Assembly (NCBI GenBank): GCA_902601455.1
Contig: CACKNC010000001.1
Coordinates: 220,240-284,239, forward strand
Source of the DNA: an uncultured Alphaproteobacteria bacterium
Lineage (GTDB): Bacteria > Pseudomonadota > Alphaproteobacteria > HIMB59 > GCA-002718135
Reading direction: 5' to 3'
DNA length: 64,000 nt
The notes beneath the pieces are model-generated. The model searched no databases and had not been told where the DNA came from. It was given only the letters and a program-made list of their open reading frames with translations. The position numbers and the translations under genes are program-made. Positions within the stretch are counted from its first letter, which is position 1. Each line of letters opens with the position of its first letter. Shown in pieces: positions 57,046-64,000 of the stretch.

Positions 57046-57921
57046 ATGAACAAAAAAAATAATCTTATAAGCGTATTCTTTTTATTAGTGCCAGGTTTTA
57101 TTCTGTTAATAAGTTTTACTCATATTCCTGCTGTAAAAACTCTAATGAACAGTTTTTTTTCAACTGCGAAAGGAAGAAGGCCTAGTAAATTTGTAGGTTT
57201 AGAAAATTATGATGTTCTTTGGCATGACGCTACATTTTGGAAGGTGTTCACAAATAATATTATTTATGCTTGTGGTGTTATACCTTCTTCAATTTTATTA
57301 TCTTTGGCAATGGCCTTATGGGTAAATAGCAAAATTATTGGTAGACCTTTTTTACGTTTTTCTTATTTTTTACCTACAGTACTTCCTCTTATAGCCGTAG
57401 GAAATATTTGGTTATTTTTTTATGCTCCTGGTTTTGGATTAATAGACCAAATAGCAAGCTCACTTGGATTTTCTAGCTTTAATATACTTGGATCACAGGA
57501 GTCTTCACTTTTTGGAGTAATGGCAGTTGGTATTTGGAAAGAAGCAGGGTTTTATATGATTTTTTATTTAGCAGGTTTGCAAGCTATCCCCCCAGATTTA
57601 CGGGAAGCCGCTATGATCGAGGGTGCGAATAAATGGTATATCTTTTGGAAAATTACTTTTCCTTTACTTACTCCAACAACTTTATTTGTATCTGTAAATG
57701 CAGTAATTAATTCTTTTAGACAGATTGATCATATAGTTGTTATGACACAGGGTGGTCCAGATTATGCAAGTACATTATTGTTATATTATATTTATGAGGC
57801 TGCATTTATGTTTTGGGATACGGCATATGCTACAACATTGAGTGTAGTATTAATTCTAATATTATGTGTAATCGCTATAGGTCAGTTTTTTGTTTTAGAT
57901 AAGAAGGTTCATTATCAATGA
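57046..57921 (+). CDS. ugpA: Glycerol-3-phosphate-type ABC transporter permease
   Basis: EAA loop PPDLREAAMIEGANKWYIFWKITFPLLTP; context. Confidence 0.8.
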   Translation: MNKKNNLISVFFLLVPGFILLISFTHIPAVKTLMNSFFSTAKGRRPSKFVGLENYDVLWHDATFWKVFTNNIIYACGVIPSSILLSLAMALWVNSKIIGRPFLRFSYFLPTVLPLIAVGNIWLFFYAPGFGLIDQIASSLGFSSFNILGSQESSLFGVMAVGIWKEAGFYMIFYLAGLQAIPPDLREAAMIEGANKWYIFWKITFPLLTPTTLFVSVNAVINSFRQIDHIVVMTQGGPDYASTLLLYYIYEAAFMFWDTAYATTLSVVLILILCVIAIGQFFVLDKKVHYQ

Positions 57922-58739
57922 AAACTTTATCAAACTTTTTAGGAGAGAGATTGAATGTCATTGGGGCATGGTTATTAGCTCTATTGTGGGTCACTCCATT
58001 ACTTTATGCAATATGGGCTGCAGTTCATCCAATAGAATATGAAGCAAATTTTGATATTTTTGCTCCTTTAACAACCTATAATTTTACTAACGCTTGGTCT
58101 CAAGCTCCTTTTGCTAGATATTTAGTTAACACTGTTTTGATGACAACTATGATTGTAATTTCACAGTTTATTCTATGTACATTTGTTGCTTTTGCTTTTG
58201 CTCGATTTGAATTTCCTTTTAAAAATATATTATTCGCTTTAGTTCTTCTTCAATTACTTATCATGCCAGACATACTTATAGTTGAGAATTACAAGACTAT
58301 TCGTTTTTTAGGTATTATGGATACAATACTAGCAATAGGATTACCCTATATGGCTTCAGGTTTTGGAATTTTTTTATTAAGACAAACTTTTAAATCAATA
58401 CCAAAAGAGCTCGATGATGCTGCTAGAATAGATGGGGCAGGTGTATTAAGAATTATTTGGAATGTATATGTACCACTCTCTATGCCAACTTTTGTTGCAT
58501 ATGGTCTTGTGTCTGTAAGCTTTCATTGGAATAATTTCTTATGGCCATTAATCATTACTAACTCAGTTGAAACAAGACCCTTAACTGTTGGATTAAGTAT
58601 ATTTTCTATGTCTGAGGCAGGTGTCGAGTGGGCCACTATAAGTGCAGGCACACTTATGACAACAGCCCCTTTATTTATTGCCTTTCTTATATTCCAGAGA
58701 CAATTCATAGCAAGTTTTATGACTGCAGGAATTAAATAA
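57918..58739 (+). CDS. ugpE: Glycerol-3-phosphate-type ABC transporter permease
   Basis: EAA loop PKELDDAARIDGAGVLRIIWNVYVPLSMP; context. Confidence 0.8.
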   Translation: MKTLSNFLGERLNVIGAWLLALLWVTPLLYAIWAAVHPIEYEANFDIFAPLTTYNFTNAWSQAPFARYLVNTVLMTTMIVISQFILCTFVAFAFARFEFPFKNILFALVLLQLLIMPDILIVENYKTIRFLGIMDTILAIGLPYMASGFGIFLLRQTFKSIPKELDDAARIDGAGVLRIIWNVYVPLSMPTFVAYGLVSVSFHWNNFLWPLIITNSVETRPLTVGLSIFSMSEAGVEWATISAGTLMTTAPLFIAFLIFQRQFIASFMTAGIK

Positions 58740-58741
58740 CA

Positions 58742-59512
58742 ATGAAAGATACTGATAGTATTATACTTGACTTAGATGGAACAGTTTATGTCGATAATCA
58801 AATTATTAACAAATCCGATATTGAAATTAGAAGATTAAAAAAAAAAGGTAAATCAATTTATTACTTAACTAACAATACAAGTAAAAATACTAAACACTAT
58901 TTTAGCAAATTAAATAATTTAAATTTACCAGTATCAACGAATTCAGTTATCTCCCCGATCCATGTTATGATTGATTGGATTAAAAAAAACAATATTAAAT
59001 GTGTTTATATATTAGGTGTTCAAGAAATAATTGATGAGTTAGAAGAAAGCACTGGTGTAGTTCATTCTTCAAAAAATCCTGAGTTAATTATTGTTGCTTT
59101 TGATAGAGAGCTTACTTATCAAAAGCTTGAAACCGCATGTGAATTAATTAATAAAGGGATTCCTTATTATCTAAGCCATATTGATATCTTTTGCCCTACT
59201 CTCAAAGGTAATATTCCAGATTGTGGCGCCATTGGTATGTTAATTGAAAAAACAACAGGAAAAAAATCAATAAATAATTTTGGGAAACCTAGTGACTTAA
59301 TGATTAATTACATAAATACAATTATTGATAAAGATCATAATAAAATTGTTGTTGGTGATAGAATCCATACTGATATTGAACTCGGAAAAAAGATTGGAGC
59401 AGAAACAGTACTTGTTTGTACTGGGGAATATCAAAATTCTAAGAATGATAATTTGAAAATTGACAACACTCAAATATTTAACACTTTAACAGATTACCTA
59501 ATGACTATTTAA
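58742..59512 (+). CDS. HAD-IIA (NagD-like) phosphatase, possible glycerol-phosphate phosphatase
   Basis: IILDLDGTVYVDNQ, LTNNTSKN, FGKPSDLMI, VVGDRIHTDIELGKKIG. Confidence 0.8.
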   Translation: MKDTDSIILDLDGTVYVDNQIINKSDIEIRRLKKKGKSIYYLTNNTSKNTKHYFSKLNNLNLPVSTNSVISPIHVMIDWIKKNNIKCVYILGVQEIIDELEESTGVVHSSKNPELIIVAFDRELTYQKLETACELINKGIPYYLSHIDIFCPTLKGNIPDCGAIGMLIEKTTGKKSINNFGKPSDLMINYINTIIDKDHNKIVVGDRIHTDIELGKKIGAETVLVCTGEYQNSKNDNLKIDNTQIFNTLTDYLMTI

Positions 59513-59515
59513 ATT

Positions 59516-60307
59516 ATGCAACACCAATCATTACTCCCAGTAAATAAAAGACAACAAGACATTATTGATTATGCTAGAGAAAATGGCTTTGTAACAGTTG
59601 AAAATTTATCAGAAAAATTTCAAGTGACACATCAAACAATTAGAAGGGACCTTTCATTTTTATCTGATAATTTGTATTTATCTAGAACTCATGGGGGTGC
59701 ATTTTTCCAATCAGGTATTAGTAATGTAAATCACTTTTCAAGACAGACAATTGCCGAAAAAGAAAAAATGGCCATTGCTGAGAAAGTTTGTGATATTATT
59801 AGTGATAATTCTTCAGTAGTTTTAAATATAGGTACCACAACTGAGCAAGTAGCTAAAACTTTAGTAGGAGCTAGGAAAGGTCTAAAAATAATAACTAACA
59901 ATATCAATATAGTTAATATAGTTGCTCATTCTCCAAATTGTGAAGTTTGGGTAGCTGGAGGAAAATTAAGAACCGCTGACAATGCAATCATAGGGTCTGT
60001 TGCTTCAGAGTTTATAAAAAATTTCAAAATTGATTATGCTATTGTTGGTGTATCAGCAATAGATAGAGAGGGGACTTTACTAGATTTTGATCATGACGAA
60101 TTGATGGTAACTAAAACGATATATGAGCAGAGTAGAAAAATAATATTAATTGCTGATGCAAATAAGTTTGAGAGAAAAGCACCCTATGTTACAGCGCATT
60201 TAAAAGATGTCGATACATTCGTTACAGATAAAAAACCTAGCAAAGAGATAATTAATATATGTAAAAAAAATAATGTTGAATTAATCATCTCTCCACCAAA
60301 TTCTTAA
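59516..60307 (+). CDS. glpR: DeoR-family transcriptional regulator, GlpR-like
   Basis: RQQDIIDYARENGFVTVENLSEKFQVTHQTIRRDL HTH; LNIGTTTEQVA effector domain; adjacent to glpD. Confidence 0.85.
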   Translation: MQHQSLLPVNKRQQDIIDYARENGFVTVENLSEKFQVTHQTIRRDLSFLSDNLYLSRTHGGAFFQSGISNVNHFSRQTIAEKEKMAIAEKVCDIISDNSSVVLNIGTTTEQVAKTLVGARKGLKIITNNINIVNIVAHSPNCEVWVAGGKLRTADNAIIGSVASEFIKNFKIDYAIVGVSAIDREGTLLDFDHDELMVTKTIYEQSRKIILIADANKFERKAPYVTAHLKDVDTFVTDKKPSKEIINICKKNNVELIISPPNS

Positions 60308-60311
60308 ATAA

Positions 60312-61463
60312 ATGACAGGTATGTATGATATTTTTATTATAGGCGGAGGTATTAATGGGGCTGGAATTGCAAGGGATGCAAGCGGTAGAGGTTTAAAAGT
60401 GTATTTGGCAGAGAAGGGCAAGGTAGGCTCTGCAACATCCTCTTGGTCATCTAAATTAATACATGGGGGGTTGAGATATTTAGAAAATTATGAGTTTAAA
60501 CTTGTAGCTGAGTCTTTAAGAGAAAGAGAAGTAATTACTCGAATTGCACCAAATATAACTAAACCATTACCGTTCGTTATTCCTCACTCTAAAAGACTTA
60601 GATCAAAATTATTAATAAGATTAGGTTTATTTTTATATGACAATCTTGGTGGAAAAACAAAAATACCAAAATCATCAAAAATTAATTTTAATAAGAAATA
60701 TAAAAACATTTTACAGTCAAAATTTGTAGAAGGATTTCAATATTATGATGTTAAAGTTGATGATAAAAAATTAGTTGAGATGAATATAGATGACTCAAAA
60801 AAAATGGGAGCTGAAATTGCTGAAGATACAAAAGTAATAGATGCTAAAAGAAATGAAAATTATTGGGAAATAACTCTTAATAACAATGATGTAATTAGAT
60901 CAAAAATCTTAATTAATGCTGCTGGACCTTGGATTAATGAAACAGTGAATAATGTTTTAAAATTAAATACAAAAAAATCTATTAGATTAGTTAGAGGTAG
61001 TCATATTATAACAAAAAAATTGTATGATGAAGAGGTGGCATTTACACTACAAAATGATGATAACAGAATTGTATTTGTTATTCCCTATAAAGAAGAATTT
61101 TCATTAATTGGAACTACTGAGGTTGATGTTAATACTCCAGATAATCCTGCTATATCCGATGATGAAAAAATATATTTGATAAATTCAATAAATAATCATT
61201 TTGTAAAACAAATTTCACAGGTTGATATTGTAGATACTTATTCAGGTATTCGACCTTTGATAGAAGATTTTAAAGAAGCCTCCAAGGTGTCTAGAGATTA
61301 TATTTTTGATTTAAATGTTCAGAATATTGGTTCGCCCTTACTGAATATCTATGGAGGTAAACTCACTACGTATAGAAAATTATCAGAAAAGGTTATGGAA
61401 GAGCTAATGCCTTTTTTACCTGACGCTAAAAATAAAAATTGGACTTCCTTAAAAAAATTATAA
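60312..61463 (+). CDS. glpD: Glycerol-3-phosphate dehydrogenase (FAD), short form
   Basis: DIFIIGGGINGAGIARDASGRGLKV, SSWSSKLIHGGLRYLENYEF, IGTTEVD, IYGGKLTTYRKLSE. Confidence 0.9.
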   Translation: MTGMYDIFIIGGGINGAGIARDASGRGLKVYLAEKGKVGSATSSWSSKLIHGGLRYLENYEFKLVAESLREREVITRIAPNITKPLPFVIPHSKRLRSKLLIRLGLFLYDNLGGKTKIPKSSKINFNKKYKNILQSKFVEGFQYYDVKVDDKKLVEMNIDDSKKMGAEIAEDTKVIDAKRNENYWEITLNNNDVIRSKILINAAGPWINETVNNVLKLNTKKSIRLVRGSHIITKKLYDEEVAFTLQNDDNRIVFVIPYKEEFSLIGTTEVDVNTPDNPAISDDEKIYLINSINNHFVKQISQVDIVDTYSGIRPLIEDFKEASKVSRDYIFDLNVQNIGSPLLNIYGGKLTTYRKLSEKVMEELMPFLPDAKNKNWTSLKKL

Positions 61464-61468
61464 TAAGC

Positions 61469-61523
61469 ATTCCTCGTGCACAATCTTCTCTTTATAAAGA
61501 GCAGAGAAGTTTACAAGAGGAAT
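61469..61523 (+). other. Nested inverted repeat downstream of glpD
   Basis: ATTCCTC (61469-61475) pairs GAGGAAT (61517-61523); inner CTTCTCT (61485-61491) pairs AGAGAAG (61503-61509). Confidence 0.6.
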
Positions 61524-61545
61524 ACTTCTTATAGGAGGAAATAAT

Positions 61546-61575
61546 ATGAAACTCTCTGCTCAAATACTATTATAA
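61546..61575 (+). other. 9-codon ORF MKLSAQILL* with strong Shine-Dalgarno (leader peptide or gene remnant)
   Basis: AGGAGGAAATAAT ATG; stop after 9 codons. Confidence 0.35.
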
Positions 61576-61618
61576 ATTATTATTAATTTTTAACTAATAA
61601 TGACCAAAACGCTTTGGA

Positions 61619-61643
61619 AATGCCCCTTTTTATAGGGGGCATT
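61619..61643. terminator. Hairpin between convergent transcripts
   Basis: AATGCCCC-tttttatag-GGGGCATT; weak T tail on both strands. Confidence 0.45.
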
Positions 61644-61659
61644 CAAAATAACGATTCTA

Positions 61660-62766
61660 TTATTTAAAAGCTTGTTGAGAGCTATCAAATAAATGACAAC
61701 GAGAGGCTGAAAAACCAACTTTTACAGTATCGCCAACTTTAATATTTGAGTCTCCTTCAGTCTCCACAACAAGAGGTTCACCTTCTTTTTCTAAGTAAAG
61801 AAAAGTACCTGAACCTAATTTTTCAACAACAAATACTTTACTTTCCCAACTGCCATCACTTTCTGCATTGACAGTTAAATGCTCTGGCCGAATACCAAGT
61901 TGTACTTCATCACCTTCAGAAGCAGAAGCTGAAGTTTTTGGAATGCTTATTTTTGAGGATCCCATTAGATCTACTTCCGTCTTGTCACTACTTTTACTAG
62001 TAATTTTAGTAGAGATGAAGTTCATTTTAGGAGATCCAATAAATCCACCGACAAAAAGATTATTTGGATCATTATATAGATCCATCGGTGATCCTTTTTG
62101 AGATACGATACCTTCATCTAGAACGACAATATCATTCGCAAGTGTCATCGCTTCTGTTTGATCATGAGTTACATAAATCATTGTTGCATTTAGTTGGTCA
62201 TGAAGTTTAGCTAATTCAACACGCATTTGTACACGTAGTGCTGCATCTAGGTTCGATAGAGGCTCATCAAATAAGAATACTTTAGGTTTACGTGTAATAG
62301 CTCTTCCTATAGCAACCCTTTGTCTCTGACCTCCAGATAATTGTTTTGGTTTTCTGTGAAGATAATCTTCAATTTGTAGAATTCTTGCAGCTTCTTGAAC
62401 ACGGTCATTAATTTCATCTTTAGATCTTTTTTCTAATTTTAAACCAAATGCCATGTTATCAAAAACTGTCATGTGTGGATATAAAGCGTAAGATTGGAAC
62501 ACCATGGCAATATTTCTTTGCTTAGGTGGCAAATCATTAACAACTTGTCCATCAATTGAGATAGTTCCCGAATGAATATCCTCTAATCCTGCAATCATTC
62601 TTAACATAGTTGATTTACCACAACCTGATGGTCCAACTAAAACTGTAAACGATTGACTTTTTATATCGAGAGATACGTCCTTAATAACATGAACGTCTCC
62701 GTAGTACTTGTTAACTGTATCTATTTTAATATCAGCCACTTCATCCTCCTTTGAGCGATCTTTCAA
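61660..62766 (-). CDS. ugpC: CUT1 ABC transporter ATP-binding protein (UgpC/MsmK-like)
   Basis: Walker A GPSGCGKST, LSGGQRQRVAIGRAI, VFLFDEPLSNLDAALR, C-terminal TOBE-like LGIRPEHL. Confidence 0.85.
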   Translation of the reverse strand: MKDRSKEDEVADIKIDTVNKYYGDVHVIKDVSLDIKSQSFTVLVGPSGCGKSTMLRMIAGLEDIHSGTISIDGQVVNDLPPKQRNIAMVFQSYALYPHMTVFDNMAFGLKLEKRSKDEINDRVQEAARILQIEDYLHRKPKQLSGGQRQRVAIGRAITRKPKVFLFDEPLSNLDAALRVQMRVELAKLHDQLNATMIYVTHDQTEAMTLANDIVVLDEGIVSQKGSPMDLYNDPNNLFVGGFIGSPKMNFISTKITSKSSDKTEVDLMGSSKISIPKTSASASEGDEVQLGIRPEHLTVNAESDGSWESKVFVVEKLGSGTFLYLEKEGEPLVVETEGDSNIKVGDTVKVGFSASRCHLFDSSQQAFK

Positions 62767-62803
62767 GTGTTTAAATTATCTTGTATAATTTAAAATATAT
62801 TGA

Positions 62804-63862
62804 TTAATTTATATCAACCCACTGATTTTTGTCATTACTTTTTATGCACATATCCAGAATTTTTTGAACTTTTGCACCTTGCTGAAAGTCAGGTTGATCA
62901 TTTTCGCCTGATTTAATTGATTTAATAAATCTCTCAAAATTAGTTGGAGTTGACTCACAAATAATTTTTTCCCATTTTGCTTCATCGATATTCTTGTTTT
63001 CACATATATGCAGTGTTGACCATTTATTATCTCTTTCAGCATCAAACTCAACTTTAACTGCGCCTTTTTCACAAAAAACTTCAAGCATAAGTGTATTTGC
63101 ATACCCTGTTGCGTATCTTGTATTTGATATGGTCCCAATTGCTCCATTTGAAAATTTAACCATAGAGGTAAAACCATCGTTTGCATCAAGTGTGTATTCA
63201 CCAATCTTATCACCTTTTTCCTGATAAGTTTTTAAGTTAGCACATATTTGTTGAATATCTCCCACTGCATTAATGGTGAAATCAAAAATATGTACCCCAG
63301 TATCACCTAAGGCACCATTACTGCCATGTGCAGTTGACAGTCTCCATAACCATGTATCTTCTTCTTTCCAATTCCCCCATAAGTTGCTTGTTAGCCATGA
63401 TTGATAATAATTAGCGTTTACATGCTTTATACTCCCTAATGTATCTGACTTAATTGTTTCTACAAGTTTTTGATATCCACTAGATTCTCTATATGTAAAA
63501 TTGACCATGTTAATTACGTTACGTTTGTGAGCCAAATCAGTTAAAATTTTAGCATCTTCATAATTTTCTGCCAATGGTTTTTCAGAAAATATATTAATTT
63601 CTTTTTCTAAAATTTTAAGAGAAACTTCTTTATGAAATCTGTCTGGAGTATTATTACAAATACCATCAAAGTTTTTTTCTTCTTTAAGCATTTCATCAAT
63701 AGACGAATATTTCCGTAAGTGATTACCAAATTTTTCTGTGAATAAATTTAAGTTTTTTAAATTAACATCACAAACTGCTTCAACTTTTACTCCATCAATC
63801 TTAGAGAATTCTTCGAAATGCCTATAAGCAACGTTACCCGTACCAACTATACCTAGTTTCAT
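62804..63862 (-). CDS. Gfo/Idh/MocA family oxidoreductase
   Basis: LGIVGTGNVAYRHFEEF, FSEKPLAENYEDAK, GALGDTGVHIFDFT. Confidence 0.85.
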   Translation of the reverse strand: MKLGIVGTGNVAYRHFEEFSKIDGVKVEAVCDVNLKNLNLFTEKFGNHLRKYSSIDEMLKEEKNFDGICNNTPDRFHKEVSLKILEKEINIFSEKPLAENYEDAKILTDLAHKRNVINMVNFTYRESSGYQKLVETIKSDTLGSIKHVNANYYQSWLTSNLWGNWKEEDTWLWRLSTAHGSNGALGDTGVHIFDFTINAVGDIQQICANLKTYQEKGDKIGEYTLDANDGFTSMVKFSNGAIGTISNTRYATGYANTLMLEVFCEKGAVKVEFDAERDNKWSTLHICENKNIDEAKWEKIICESTPTNFERFIKSIKSGENDQPDFQQGAKVQKILDMCIKSNDKNQWVDIN

Positions 63863-63866
63863 AATT

Positions 63867-64000
63867 TTATTTTTCTGTAGGATGACCTACACTAAAACCT
63901 TTTTTTGTAATATTTTCAATTGGATCAGGTCTGTTACTTTTTGGGGTAGGGGAATGTATATCCTGCCATATATTCTTTGAAGTTTCTTTAACAAAATGAA
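63867..64000 (-). CDS. C-terminal fragment of an unidentified protein (5' end beyond window)
   Basis: Open reading frame ...HFVKETSKNIWQDIHSPTPKSNRPDPIENITKKGFSVGHPTEK*. Confidence 0.55.
   Translation of the reverse strand, partial: HFVKETSKNIWQDIHSPTPKSNRPDPIENITKKGFSVGHPTEK

Noticed and set aside
62842-63213. 123-aa ORF in alternative frame of Gfo/Idh gene on the same strand
   Set aside because: Entirely internal to 62804-63862, whose frame carries the family motifs.
1-64000. CRISPR arrays, tRNA/rRNA genes, transposases, integrases, phage genes
   Set aside because: None recognised by eye; coding density and gene types look chromosomal. A tRNAscan/Infernal/CRISPR search would be needed to exclude small elements.

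Overview
AT-rich, gene-dense chromosomal segment, probably from a marine alphaproteobacterium (SAR11/HIMB59-like; lineage inferred from composition and gene content only). No rRNA, tRNA, IS element, phage region or CRISPR array was recognised. Main blocks: (1) 1-3230, SDR and Gfo/Idh/MocA sugar/polyol dehydrogenases; (2) 3231-26895, a methylated-amine cluster: TMAO/betaine-type ABC transporter (tmoXVW-like), flavin monooxygenase (tmm-like), TMAO demethylase-like DUF1989+GcvT protein (tdm-like), IclR regulator, FAD oxidoreductase, two type-III glutamine-synthetase-like ligases (GMAS-like), two complete N-methylglutamate-synthase/GlxBCD-like gene sets and an Amt transporter; (3) 26903-33467, two DMT transporters, a gamma-butyrobetaine-dioxygenase-like protein, M24 peptidase-like, ALDH and a galactokinase; (4) 33490-43944, an amino-sugar uptake and catabolism cluster; (5) 43949-50557, a GMC oxidoreductase / enolase-superfamily / Xsc-like TPP enzyme / LLM monooxygenase group; (6) 50705-64000, small kinases and hydrolases plus a glycerol-3-phosphate/glycerophosphodiester cluster (ugpBAE, GpdQ-like, HAD phosphatase, glpR, glpD, ugpC). 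The most interesting signals are a repeated palindrome (TTRTTTC-N7-GAAAYAA-like) found at five positions in the control regions of the methylamine genes; the duplicated MGS/Glx operon, in which the second large subunit has lost all three Cys of the glutamate-synthase Fe-S motif; stem-loops after the binding-protein gene in all three ABC operons; and a nested hairpin plus 9-codon ORF after glpD.
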